Part shown: piece after piece, positions 26,187 to 34,488 of the stretch
Position numbering within the stretch: position 1 is the stretch's first letter
Layout of the letters: every line of letters starts with the position of its first letter
NCBI GenBank assembly: GCA_031459765.1
Contig: JAVKHY010000003.1
Coordinates: forward strand, 248,001 to 312,000
Reading direction: 5' to 3'
Length of the DNA stretch: 64,000 nucleotides
Origin: Armatimonadota bacterium
GTDB lineage: Bacteria > Sysuimicrobiota > Sysuimicrobiia > Sysuimicrobiales > Kaftiobacteriaceae
The notes under the pieces: model-generated
What the model was told of the DNA's origin: nothing
The model's input: the letters and a program-made list of their open reading frames with translations, nothing else
Databases searched by the model: none
Translations under genes and position numbers: made by a program

Positions 26187-26642
26187 ATGCGGCGCCTGGA
26201 CGCCCGAGGCCTGGGGATGCTGGAACTGCTGCTGGCCCTTGCCCTGGGCGCGGCGGTCGTGGTCCTCGTGCTGCCGTCCTTCGCCCGGTACCAGCAGGTG
26301 CGGGACCTGCGCCACGCCGCCCGCCAGCTCCTCGCGGACGTCAGGCTGGCCCAGCAGCACGCCCAGACCCTGGACGCCAACGTCCGGCTGGTGTATGCTC
26401 CCGGGCCGCCGTCCCGCTACACGCTGGAGAAGGCGGACGGCAGCCCCCTGAAGCAGACCGAGGTTCCCGCGACCGTCACGGTGAGCGGTTCCTACATCGC
26501 GACCCCCCTCGAGTTCCGTCCCTCGGGGGCGCCGGCGGCCGCGGGAGAGTTCTGCCTCACCGAGGGAACCCAGATCCTCCGTCTGGACGTCGCCGCGGGC
26601 ACGGGACGGGCACAGCTGAGCGAGGTGACGTCGTGTCCGTGA
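26187..26642 (+). CDS. GspH/FimT-like minor pseudopilin
   Basis: A 151-residue prepilin-like protein. The processing site is best read as ARG|LGMLE, with Glu at +5, followed by a hydrophobic helix LLLALALGAAVVVLVLPSF. The downstream QVRDLRHAARQLLADVRLAQQHAQ resembles GspH/FimT. The ATG at 26187 has no clear RBS. A GTG at 26142 in the same frame follows GGAGG but with a very short spacer and would place the hairpin inside the gene. GspH-type proteins form part of the initiating minor-pilin tip complex. Confidence 0.82.
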   Translation: MRRLDARGLGMLELLLALALGAAVVVLVLPSFARYQQVRDLRHAARQLLADVRLAQQHAQTLDANVRLVYAPGPPSRYTLEKADGSPLKQTEVPATVTVSGSYIATPLEFRPSGAPAAAGEFCLTEGTQILRLDVAAGTGRAQLSEVTSCP

Positions 26643-27043
26643 GGCACGGGGAGGTCGAGGACGCCCGCGGGCTCACCCTGATCGAGGTCGTCGTGGCCAC
26701 GGCCGTCTTCGGCCTCGTGGTCTTCGTCCTGACGGGATTCTACTTCACGGCGTCCTCCCACGGGCTGCTCGGGCGCAGCGTGACCACCGGCACCCTGCTG
26801 GCCCAGCAGCGGCTGGAGTGGCTCACAGGTCGCGGCGTCGCCGGTCTGGTCGCGGGAACGACCACCGAGACGGTGGATGAACTCGGCAGGCCCGATCCCG
26901 CGGGACGCTATACCCGGACGACCACGATCACGCGGCCGGTCCTGGGATCCTCCCGCCTGAGCCAGGTGGCCGTCACGGTGACCTGGCTGGAGGGGACGGT
27001 GACGCGGACGGTCACGCTGACCACGCTGGTGGGGGACTACTGA
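26633..27043 (+). CDS. PilV/GspI-like minor pilin
   Basis: A 136-residue prepilin-like protein with cleavage site ARG|LTLIE and the helix VVVATAVFGLVVFVLTGFYF. The ATTTTEx..RRYT-like body resembles PilV/GspI minor pilins. It starts at a GTG that overlaps the upstream gene by 10 bases, and its stop shares a base with the next start, showing a tightly coupled minor-pilin operon. Its role would be in the priming complex or pilus tip. It has no cysteines in the mature part. Confidence 0.83.
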   Translation: MSVRHGEVEDARGLTLIEVVVATAVFGLVVFVLTGFYFTASSHGLLGRSVTTGTLLAQQRLEWLTGRGVAGLVAGTTTETVDELGRPDPAGRYTRTTTITRPVLGSSRLSQVAVTVTWLEGTVTRTVTLTTLVGDY

Positions 27044-28179
27044 TGGACGGGATGGCGGGGCGGCGGGCCGAGGCCGGTCTGACGCTGGTGGAGATGGTGG
27101 TCTCCCTGGCGCTGATGAGCCTGGTCGTCCTCACCTTCTACGGCCTGATCGCGGTGGCCGTCCGGGGGTGGGGCGCGCTGGAGGGGCAGATGGAGGTGCA
27201 GCAGCAGCCGCGCGTGGCGCTGACCCGGATCGCCAACGAGGTGCGCCAGGCGCGCTTCGCCGTCGTCGGCAACAGCGGCAGCGACCTGGGTCTGGCCAAG
27301 GTGACCGTCCTGACGCAGGACGCCGCCGCCGGAGCGACCGCCATCGCCGTGGAGGATCCGTCCCCGCTGTCGGCGGGGATGCCGCTGGTCATCGTCAGTG
27401 TGGACCGCCTGGAACGCGGGACCGTCGCCGCGATCGCCGGCAGCACCGTCACCCTGTCGACCCCGCTGGCCCGCACCCACCGCCGGGGGGAAGCGGTGTA
27501 CCGGGCCGCGACCGCGTTGAGCGCCGACGCCTCCGCCGGCGCGGCGAGCTTCGCCGTGGACGATGCGACCGTCGTCCGCTCCGGAGACCTGATCGCCGTG
27601 GGCGACGAAGGACCCCTGGTGGTCAGTGCGGTCGTCGGCAACCTGGTGACGGTGGCGGCGCCCCTCGCGCAGTCCCACCTCGCCGGGGAGGCGGTCCAGC
27701 CCCTGACCGTGATGTTCCGCTGCGAGGGCGGCTGCGCCGACCCCGGCGTGCAGGTCACCCGCTGCACGGCGGGGTGCAGTGCGACCGCCAACCGCGCGCC
27801 GCTGGCGGACGGCCTCGCCGCGCCCGTCGGGCGGACGATGTTCGCCGCAACGACGAGCGCCCTTGCCGTCGCGGCCTCCGCCGGCTCGACCCAGATCTGC
27901 CCGGCCACCGTCACGGGGTTCGCCGTCGGCGACCGGATTCAGATCGGCAGCGACGCCCAGCAATCCTCGGAGGTCCTGCGGCCCGAGCGGCGGACCGTGG
28001 CCTCCATCACCGGGGGCTGCCTCGTGCTCGACCGGGGACTGACGCGCGGGTACCCTGCGGGCACCGCCGTCCGGGTGCCCGCCGTCGAGCTCGCCGTGCG
28101 GGCCACGCTGGTCAACGACGCCGCGGGAGGGCAGGTGCAGGAGGTCGTGGTGGCGACCCGGGCGGGGCTGAGGAACTAG
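27043..28179 (+). CDS. PilW/GspJ-like minor pilin, enlarged
   Basis: A 378-residue prepilin-like protein with processing site EAG|LTLVE and the helix MVVSLALMSLVVLTFYGLIAVAV. The following QQQPRVALTRIANEVRQARF is typical of PilW/GspJ. It is longer than usual. The middle carries two similar beta-rich segments (AGATAIAVEDPSPLSAGMPLVIVS and AGAASFAVDDATVVRSGDLIAVG), and a third comparable stretch (ALAVAASAGSTQICPATVTGFAVGDRIQIG) follows further on, suggesting an internal duplication. It is the third member of the coupled minor-pilin operon. Confidence 0.83.
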   Translation: MDGMAGRRAEAGLTLVEMVVSLALMSLVVLTFYGLIAVAVRGWGALEGQMEVQQQPRVALTRIANEVRQARFAVVGNSGSDLGLAKVTVLTQDAAAGATAIAVEDPSPLSAGMPLVIVSVDRLERGTVAAIAGSTVTLSTPLARTHRRGEAVYRAATALSADASAGAASFAVDDATVVRSGDLIAVGDEGPLVVSAVVGNLVTVAAPLAQSHLAGEAVQPLTVMFRCEGGCADPGVQVTRCTAGCSATANRAPLADGLAAPVGRTMFAATTSALAVAASAGSTQICPATVTGFAVGDRIQIGSDAQQSSEVLRPERRTVASITGGCLVLDRGLTRGYPAGTAVRVPAVELAVRATLVNDAAGGQVQEVVVATRAGLRN

Positions 28180-28181
28180 CG

Positions 28182-30377
28182 ATGTCCACGCGGCACATCC
28201 CCGGGCGGGATCCCCGCGCGGCGCGTCGCGCCGGCGAGGCGGGGGCGGCCCTGGTCACCGTCCTCATCCTGGTGGCCGTCCTCACGGTCATCGGCCTGGC
28301 CATGGTGGACCTGGTCCTGACCGAGATCGGTATCGCCTACACCGGCGAGGACGCCGTGGCCGCGCAGTACATCGCGGAAGGCGGGCTGGCCCGCGCCCTC
28401 CACGAGCTGGACCAGGATGCCGGCTGGACGGGCGTCACCGACGCGCTCGGCGACGGCCAGTACCAGGTGACGGTGACCTCCTCCGGTCTCCTGCGCGCCA
28501 TCGAGTCGGTGGGGACGCGCAACGGCGCGCGGCAGGTGGTCGGCGCCGCGGTGAAGGTCGTGCCGCGCTTCCTGCTCGACGGCATCGTCGGCAACACCAC
28601 CGTGACGCTGGGAGGCGCCGCGCCGGGGGTGACCGTAGAGAACGCCTTCCCCGGCGACGCCGCCGCGGCCGTGCACGCCAACAACCGCCTGGGCGCGCCC
28701 GCGGCGATCACCGTCAACTCCGCCGGGGCGGTCGTGGTCGGGGCGGTGACGGCGAACGGGTCCATCACCGGGATCAGTTGCGGTACCTGGCCGTGGCCCT
28801 GCGATCCGGCGGCGCCGGTCGGTCGGTTCCCGCGGCTGGACATGGACAGCGGGGATCCCAACAGCTACCGCAGTCGCGCCATCGCCACCATCGACCCGGC
28901 CGACGGGTTGAACCTCTACTTCCGGGGCGGGGCGGCGAACAGCCGCTGCTCCGCCCCGGGCTGGAACTTCAACGCGCGGGAGACCCAGCGCTGCTGGGAC
29001 CGCTACGTGAGCAGTCGGGGCGGGACACTCGGCGCGGGGATGAGCAGCCCGGTGTACTACGTGGAGTTCAACCCCGGCGAGCGGACGCAGTACACGATCT
29101 CGACCCAGACCATCGCCCACCGCAGCTCACTGGGAGCCAACAACGGCGGCGGATCGACCACCCTGACGATCGCCCGCCCGGCGGGGCTGGCCGCCGACGA
29201 TGTGATGATCGCGGCCATCGCCGTGGTCGGGGGCTCGACGACCGGGATCACGCCGCCGGCCGGATGGACGCTCGTCCCGGGAGGCGCGAACCCGATCGAC
29301 AACGGGACGACGCTCCGGCTCGCCGTCTACTACAAGGTCGCCGGCACCGCCGAGCCGGCGAACTACACCTGGACGTTCAGCGCGTCGCGGAAGGCCTCGG
29401 GCGGCATCCAGGCCTACCGGAATGTCGACCCCGCGGCGCCGATCGACGTGGCGCTGGGCCAGGCCACGCCCAGCGGGACGACGCACTCCACGCCGGCGGT
29501 GACCACCAGCGTGGACGGGACGATGCTGGTGGCCTCCTTCGCCGCCGCGGCAGGGGGCACGTGGACGCCCCAGACCCCGGGGCTCGTCGAGCGCTACGAC
29601 GCGCGCTCCACGGGAGGGGCCCAGAGCACGCGGACCTCCTCCGAAGGGACGGAGCAGCTGCAGGCCGCGGCCGGTCCAACGGGGGTGAAGTCCTCCCGCA
29701 CGACCGTGGCCGCGGTGGGGGCGACGCACATCCTCGCCCTCGCTCCCCGGCGGGTGACCGTGGACTGCGTCGGTCTGGCCGCTTCGGCACTCGAGACCCT
29801 GTGCCTGCGTTCCCGACCGGCCACCGACAGCAACGGCAACATCGTCTATCCGCTGAGCGCACCCGCTCAGGTCACCGGCCTGATCGGCGTATTCCGCCGG
29901 GACGCCGGGACCGTCCAGGGGGACATCTTCGTCGAGAACGTCTCCCTGCGCACGGCGGACTACCGGCAGCAGAGCCCGGCCGGCGATCCGGCCCTGGTCG
30001 CCGCGGGGGCCGTGCGCCTCACCTCAACAGGTGCTTCCGCGGCGGCCCGCACCGTCGAGATCCGCGGCATCGTCTACACCTTCGCCGGGGTGGATAATCC
30101 CGGCGGCGGCTGCGTCCCGCCCTCGCCCTGCGGCGACGACCTGCAGGGATCGGGCGGGACGGGCCTCGACATCCAGCACGACGCGGATCGCGTTACCGTG
30201 GTGCTGCGGGGGGTGGTGATGTCCAACGGTGCCATCCTGCTCCGCGACGGCGTCTCGAACGCGGGAGCCGTCGCCGTGCGCCACGACGGCGCGGTGATCG
30301 AGGCCCTGCCCACCGCGTTCATGCCGCTGTCCACGGGCAACGTCCTGCTGGCGGTCTCCTGGTCGTCGAAGGACTAG
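28182..30377 (+). CDS. PilX-like minor pilin with large inserted beta-rich domain
   Basis: A 731-residue protein. The N-terminus (GEAGAALVTVLILVAVLTVIGLAMVDLVL) is a PilX-type membrane helix without the Glu+5 of true pilins, followed by a PilX-like region. From about residue 300 to 525 a separate Thr/Ser/Gly-rich domain is inserted. It contains WTLVPGGANPIDNGTTLRLAVYYKVAG and YTWTFSASRKASGGIQAYRNVD, a beta-sandwich pattern seen in surface proteins, after which the PilX-like body resumes. The size and insertion suggest a tip adhesin or PilY1-like role. The ATG two bases after the upstream stop was chosen over the longer open frame. Confidence 0.78.
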   Translation: MSTRHIPGRDPRAARRAGEAGAALVTVLILVAVLTVIGLAMVDLVLTEIGIAYTGEDAVAAQYIAEGGLARALHELDQDAGWTGVTDALGDGQYQVTVTSSGLLRAIESVGTRNGARQVVGAAVKVVPRFLLDGIVGNTTVTLGGAAPGVTVENAFPGDAAAAVHANNRLGAPAAITVNSAGAVVVGAVTANGSITGISCGTWPWPCDPAAPVGRFPRLDMDSGDPNSYRSRAIATIDPADGLNLYFRGGAANSRCSAPGWNFNARETQRCWDRYVSSRGGTLGAGMSSPVYYVEFNPGERTQYTISTQTIAHRSSLGANNGGGSTTLTIARPAGLAADDVMIAAIAVVGGSTTGITPPAGWTLVPGGANPIDNGTTLRLAVYYKVAGTAEPANYTWTFSASRKASGGIQAYRNVDPAAPIDVALGQATPSGTTHSTPAVTTSVDGTMLVASFAAAAGGTWTPQTPGLVERYDARSTGGAQSTRTSSEGTEQLQAAAGPTGVKSSRTTVAAVGATHILALAPRRVTVDCVGLAASALETLCLRSRPATDSNGNIVYPLSAPAQVTGLIGVFRRDAGTVQGDIFVENVSLRTADYRQQSPAGDPALVAAGAVRLTSTGASAAARTVEIRGIVYTFAGVDNPGGGCVPPSPCGDDLQGSGGTGLDIQHDADRVTVVLRGVVMSNGAILLRDGVSNAGAVAVRHDGAVIEALPTAFMPLSTGNVLLAVSWSSKD

Positions 30378-30422
30378 GCTGCGGGGAGTTTCTGCGGCGG
30401 GCACGAAGTAGGAAGACCGGTC

Positions 30423-31400
30423 ATGGCGTCGTGGCAGGATCTCCTTCGGATCGGCGCGGTCGCCCTCGGGGTGGACATGGGGACACACGCCATGAAGGTC
30501 GCCGAGTTGCGCCGCACCGGTCGCGGGATCGAGCTCACGCACTACGGCATCGCCCCCACGCCGCCGGGCGCCGTGGCCAACGGGATGATCCTGGACCGGC
30601 CCGCCGCCTCCGGGGCGCTGCGCATGCTGCTGCGCGCATCAGGCATCCGCGGGCGGCGGGCCGTGATCTCCGTCACGGGCCAGAACGTCCTGGCCCGGAT
30701 CCTGCGCCTGCCGCCCATCCCCGCCGATGAGGTCAAGCAGGCCATCCGCTGGGAAGCCGAGCGCCACCTGCCCTTTCCCGTGGAGGAGGCGGTGCTGGAT
30801 GCGCAGGTCGTCGGCGAGGTGACCGACGACGGGCAACGGCAACTCGAGGTCCTGCTGGCCGCCGCACCGGAGACGGTAGCCCTGACCTGCATCGAGACCG
30901 TGGAGGAAGCGGGATTGCAGGTCGAGGCGGTCGAACTCTCCGCGCTGGCGATGGTTCGCGCGCTCAGCCGGCGAGAGCATCCCGGCGTCGTGGCCATGGT
31001 CAACCTGGGCGCCTCCACCACCGAGGTGGCGGTGGTGCGGGGCGGGGTGCCGCAGTTTACACGGACGATCGCCGAAGGGGTGGAGGGGCTGGCCGAGGGC
31101 GGCGAGACCGCCATCATCGAGGGGAGGCTGGACGCGGTTGTCAGTCAACTCCGGCGGTCCTTCGACTTCTACCGCGTGCAGTACGGGCGGGCGCAGATCG
31201 ATCAGATCCTGCTGTGCGGAGGCGGCGCCCGCGCCGACGGGGTGGACCGGCACCTGGCCCTGGAGATGGAGATCCCCGTCGCCGTCGGGACGCCGCTTGA
31301 GGAGGTGCACCCGGGATCGCACCTGGACAGCGACACGGTCCGCCGGCTGGCTCCGCAGCTGGTGACGGCCATCGGATTGGCGCTGAGAACGCACACGTGA
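30423..31400 (+). CDS. pilM: Type IV pilus assembly protein PilM
   Basis: A 325-residue actin/FtsA-like ATPase-fold protein (SHS2-containing). Seen: the opening GVDMGTHAMKVAEL (phosphate 1 motif), VNLGASTTEVAVV (phosphate 2 motif) and ILLCGGGARADGVD (adenosine motif). PilM sits on the cytoplasmic face and binds the N-terminal tail of PilN, linking motors to the envelope part. pilN and pilO follow with 10-base and zero-base gaps. No PilP or PilQ gene is seen after pilO, which is compatible with a cell lacking a standard outer-membrane secretin. Confidence 0.92.
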   Translation: MASWQDLLRIGAVALGVDMGTHAMKVAELRRTGRGIELTHYGIAPTPPGAVANGMILDRPAASGALRMLLRASGIRGRRAVISVTGQNVLARILRLPPIPADEVKQAIRWEAERHLPFPVEEAVLDAQVVGEVTDDGQRQLEVLLAAAPETVALTCIETVEEAGLQVEAVELSALAMVRALSRREHPGVVAMVNLGASTTEVAVVRGGVPQFTRTIAEGVEGLAEGGETAIIEGRLDAVVSQLRRSFDFYRVQYGRAQIDQILLCGGGARADGVDRHLALEMEIPVAVGTPLEEVHPGSHLDSDTVRRLAPQLVTAIGLALRTHT

Positions 31401-31410
31401 GGGCGTGTCG

Positions 31411-31947
31411 ATGAGAATCGAACTTACTCTGATGCCTCCCGCCGTCCTGCAGCGGCGTGAGCGCACCGCCCGGCGGCGTGTCCTGCTGGGCGTCCCGCTG
31501 GCCGCCGCCGTCGTGGTGGCCGTCACCTACGGCCTCCTCGCCCAGCAGGCCATGCAGGCCCGGGCCGTATCCAGGGAGACCGAGGAGTTCCTGAAGACAC
31601 TGCGTCCGGTGGCGGTGCGGCTGGCGCAGCTGCAGGCGGAGACCGAGGCTCTGGAGGCGCGCCGGGCGCGGGTCCGTGCCCTGGTCGGGCGGCCGGGTCT
31701 TCTGTCCTCGCTGCTGGAGGACCTCGGCCGCCTCATCCCGCGCAACGCCTGGCTGCAGTCCGTGGTGGTCGAGGGGACCACGGTGACGATCGTCGGCAGC
31801 GCCACGGATCTCTCCGCGGTCGGGCTCTTTGCCGCGACCCTCCCCCGCTCGCGGGTGCTCGCCGACGTCCAGATCCGATCCGTCCGGCAGACCCAGATCG
31901 GCACCCGGACGGTGACGCAGTTCCAGCTGGCGGCGAGGCTTCGCTAG
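31411..31947 (+). CDS. pilN: Type IV pilus alignment protein PilN
   Basis: A 178-residue bitopic membrane protein. The short cytoplasmic tail begins MRIELTLMPP, corresponding to the conserved PilM-binding INLLP-type motif. A membrane helix lies at about residues 29-48, followed by a coiled coil and a PilN ferredoxin-like C-terminus (NAWLQSVVVEGTTVTIVGSA). An ATG was preferred to the in-frame GTG two codons upstream. It stops directly before pilO. Confidence 0.9.
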   Translation: MRIELTLMPPAVLQRRERTARRRVLLGVPLAAAVVVAVTYGLLAQQAMQARAVSRETEEFLKTLRPVAVRLAQLQAETEALEARRARVRALVGRPGLLSSLLEDLGRLIPRNAWLQSVVVEGTTVTIVGSATDLSAVGLFAATLPRSRVLADVQIRSVRQTQIGTRTVTQFQLAARLR

Positions 31948-32496
31948 ATGCCGGCCCTGAAGCGGCGCGAGCAACGGGTGGTGGGCGCCGGGGCTGTGCT
32001 GCTGGCCGCGGCCGCCGTGACCTTCGTGATCCTCCTCCCGGCAACGGACCAGGTCCGCCTGGCCCGCCGGGAGGCCGCCGGCAAGCAGGCCGAGCTGCGG
32101 CGGCTGGGGGCCCTGGTTGACCGACGGGCGGAGATCGAGCGGCGCCACCGGCTGGCGCAGACCGAGGCCCGGGTCCTGGAGGCGATGCTTCCCCGCGATC
32201 CGGCGCTCCCCGCCCTGCTGGGGCTGCTGGGCCGGGCCATCAGCGACAGCCGGGTGGAGCTTCAGCAGATCTCCTTCGCCCCGGCGGCGTCCACCTCCGG
32301 CGGGGAGGCGCTGCCCGCGGGTGTGGCCGCCGTGCCGATGCAGGTGGTGGTGAGCGGGGAGTACTCGCGGCTCCGGGCCTTCGTCGCCGCCCTGGAGCGT
32401 ATGCCGCGCGCGGTGACCGTCGACCGATTCGCCGTCACCGGGGCGGACCGGGGTGTGACGATCGATCTCACCCTGCGGGCCTTCTACGCCCCCTGA
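31948..32496 (+). CDS. pilO: Type IV pilus alignment protein PilO
   Basis: A 182-residue bitopic protein with one N-terminal membrane helix (about 10-30), a coiled coil and a PilO C-terminal domain (VVVSGEYSRLRAFVAALERMPRAVTVDRFAV). PilO heterodimerises with PilN in the envelope and is part of the pilus alignment complex. It starts immediately after the pilN stop. Length and order match the family. Confidence 0.9.
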   Translation: MPALKRREQRVVGAGAVLLAAAAVTFVILLPATDQVRLARREAAGKQAELRRLGALVDRRAEIERRHRLAQTEARVLEAMLPRDPALPALLGLLGRAISDSRVELQQISFAPAASTSGGEALPAGVAAVPMQVVVSGEYSRLRAFVAALERMPRAVTVDRFAVTGADRGVTIDLTLRAFYAP

Positions 32497-32507
32497 CCGG
32501 CGGGCTG

Positions 32508-33500
32508 ATGACGCGGCCCGTCCGGTCGCTGTTCCTGCTCGGCGGTGTCGTCCTCCTCGTCGTGCTGCTGAGGAAGATCGACCTGCCTGCGGCGCGCGAC
32601 GCGGTGCGCGCCGCCAGCCCTGCCTGGTTCGCCCTGGCGGCGGCGCTGTTGGTCGCGGACGTCGTCATCAAGGCCGCGCGCTGGCGGTGGATGGTCGCCC
32701 GGGCGGGCGGGGTGCAGCTCGATCTGGGGGAGGCCGCCGCCGCCATTCTCGCCGGCGTGGCCGCGGCGAGTTTCAGCCCGGCGCGGACCGTGGATCTGGC
32801 CAAGCCGATGCTGCTGAAGCAACGGTTCGGGACGCCGCTGGCCACCTCCGTGGCGGCGGCGCTGGTCGAGCGGGCCTTCGACGGGATGGCCCTGATCGTG
32901 CTCTTCGGGATCTCCCTGCCGCTGGTCGGGTGGGGCGGGACAACCTTCCGGCCCGCCGCGGTCGCCGCGGGTTTCCTGCTGACCGCCGGCGCACTGGCCC
33001 TGGCCTCGCCGCCGACGCTGCGCGCCGTGGCCCTGGGCCTGATCCGCCGCCTCCCCGTCTCGGTGGGGCTGCGCAACGGGTCGGAGCGGGTCACGGAGGC
33101 CTTCACGGGCGGACTCGCGCTGTGGCGGACGCGGGCCAACCTGTGGCCCCTGGCGGGGCTGTCCGTCCTGGCCGGGCTGACCGAAGCGGCGCGCACGGCG
33201 GCGGTCTTCCGGGCGGTGGGGCTGCCGCTGAGCCCGGGCGGTGCGATGCTGGCCTTCAGCACGGCCAACATCGTCGCCGTCGCGGTGCTGATCCCCGGCG
33301 GGATCGGGATCACGGAGCTGTCGATGGCCGCGGTGGCCGGACTCATGCTCCGGCTGCCCGCCACGCACCATCTGATCGCCGGCGCAGTACTGCTCGACCG
33401 TGTGCTCTCCTACTATCTGGTCGTCGCCGTCGGCGCCCTCATCCTGGTGCTGGCGGGCCGTCCCGCCTCCGCCGAGGCCGGGCCGGGGGCGGGACACTGA
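32508..33500 (+). CDS. UPF0104 / lysylphosphatidylglycerol synthase-like flippase-type membrane protein
   Basis: A 330-residue polytopic membrane protein of the LPG_synthase_TM (UPF0104) family with about eight membrane helices. Family marks include AARWRWMV near residue 63, FSPARTVDLAKPMLLKQRFG near 90 (the R-x-D-x-K type cytoplasmic loop) and VERAFDGMAL. Members flip or modify lipids or glycolipids. Without the soluble synthase domain of MprF, aminoacylation is unlikely. It lies 11 bases after pilO, so it may be co-transcribed with pilMNO. Confidence 0.85.
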   Translation: MTRPVRSLFLLGGVVLLVVLLRKIDLPAARDAVRAASPAWFALAAALLVADVVIKAARWRWMVARAGGVQLDLGEAAAAILAGVAAASFSPARTVDLAKPMLLKQRFGTPLATSVAAALVERAFDGMALIVLFGISLPLVGWGGTTFRPAAVAAGFLLTAGALALASPPTLRAVALGLIRRLPVSVGLRNGSERVTEAFTGGLALWRTRANLWPLAGLSVLAGLTEAARTAAVFRAVGLPLSPGGAMLAFSTANIVAVAVLIPGGIGITELSMAAVAGLMLRLPATHHLIAGAVLLDRVLSYYLVVAVGALILVLAGRPASAEAGPGAGH

Positions 33501-33623
33501 CCCCGACGTGGAGGTTTTCACCGGGGGCTGGCCTAACAGTGGAGTGATGGAGATTCGGCGGCACGTCGGCATCGGCCCGAGCGCCGGCGATCCGGCTCGG
33601 CCGCGGCAGTGGGGAGGATAGTG

Positions 33624-34169
33624 GTGGCCGTGCGAGCCCTCGTCGTCGCTCTGGTCTTCCTCGGACTGTTCGTCATCGCCGTGCTGGCCGGCTACGTGGC
33701 CGGTCAGGCCTTCCTCTCCCCGACCACGACCGTGCCCCGCGCCGTCCGTCCCACCGCCCCGCGCCCCGCGCCGCCGGTCCAGCCCGCCTCGCCGCTGCCC
33801 GCGCCGCAGCCGGTCCCGCAGCCCGCACCCGCGCCCAGGCAGATCCCGGCACCGCAGCCCGCTCCGGCTCCCCAGCCGGCGCCGCAGCCGGCTCCCGCCA
33901 CGCCGTCCGCTCCCGAGCCGGCGCAGGCGCCGCAGCCGCAGGTCTCCCCCGGGGGGACGCTGTACCGGGTCCAGGTGGGCGCGTTCCTGCGCCGGGAGAA
34001 CGCCGAATCGCGCGCCGCGGAGCTGCGGGAGAAGGGCTTCGACGCCTACATCAACCTCTCCGGAGGGTTGTACAAGGTGCAGGTGGGCGCCTTCGCCGAC
34101 CGGGAAAACGCGCAGCTCCTCGCCGACCGGTTGCGGGAAGCCGGCTACGAGGTCCTCATCACCCCATAA
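33624..34169 (+). CDS. SPOR-domain protein with Pro/Ala/Gln-rich linker
   Basis: A 181-residue protein with one N-terminal membrane segment (about 5-30), a low-complexity linker built from repeated P-A-P-Q-P units (about 40-110), and a C-terminal SPOR domain with two matching halves: LYRVQVGAFLRRENAESRAAELREKGFDAYI and LYKVQVGAFADRENAQLLADRLREAGYEVLI. SPOR domains bind denuded glycan strands at division septa. The GTG at 33624 is six bases after GGGGAGG and was preferred. The location after pilMNO may tie peptidoglycan binding to pilus assembly, but it could be an independent gene. Confidence 0.88.
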   Translation: MAVRALVVALVFLGLFVIAVLAGYVAGQAFLSPTTTVPRAVRPTAPRPAPPVQPASPLPAPQPVPQPAPAPRQIPAPQPAPAPQPAPQPAPATPSAPEPAQAPQPQVSPGGTLYRVQVGAFLRRENAESRAAELREKGFDAYINLSGGLYKVQVGAFADRENAQLLADRLREAGYEVLITP

Positions 34170-34188
34170 GACCGCGGAGGGTCCTTCG

Positions 34189-34488
34189 ATGGTAAAGCTG
34201 GTTGCGCTCTACCGGCGTCCGTCCGATCCGGCGGCCTTCGACCGGCACTACGAGCAGACGCACCTGCCCCTGGTCCGGAAGATGCCGGGGCTGCGCCGAC
34301 TGGAGGGGTGGCGGATCACCGGCGCCCCCGGCGGCGACGCGCCGTATTACCTGGTGGCGGAGATGTTCTTCGACGATGCGGAGGCGATGCGGGCGGCCCT
34401 GCGCTCGCCGGAGGGCCGCGCCGCGGGCGAAGATCTGCAGCGCTTCGCCGGGGGACTCGTCACCCTGGTCTACGCGCAGCCGTTGTAG
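34189..34488 (+). CDS. EthD-family protein
   Basis: A 99-residue dimeric alpha+beta barrel protein of the EthD family (MVKLVALYRRPSDPAAFDRHYEQTHLPLVRKMPGL). Members accompany catabolic operons and may act as small isomerases, accessory proteins or regulators of ring-compound degradation. It has a good RBS (GCGGAGG) and ends directly before the first crotonase start, suggesting it heads the CoA-thioester operon 34189-38204. No specific substrate can be read. Confidence 0.88.
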   Translation: MVKLVALYRRPSDPAAFDRHYEQTHLPLVRKMPGLRRLEGWRITGAPGGDAPYYLVAEMFFDDAEAMRAALRSPEGRAAGEDLQRFAGGLVTLVYAQPL

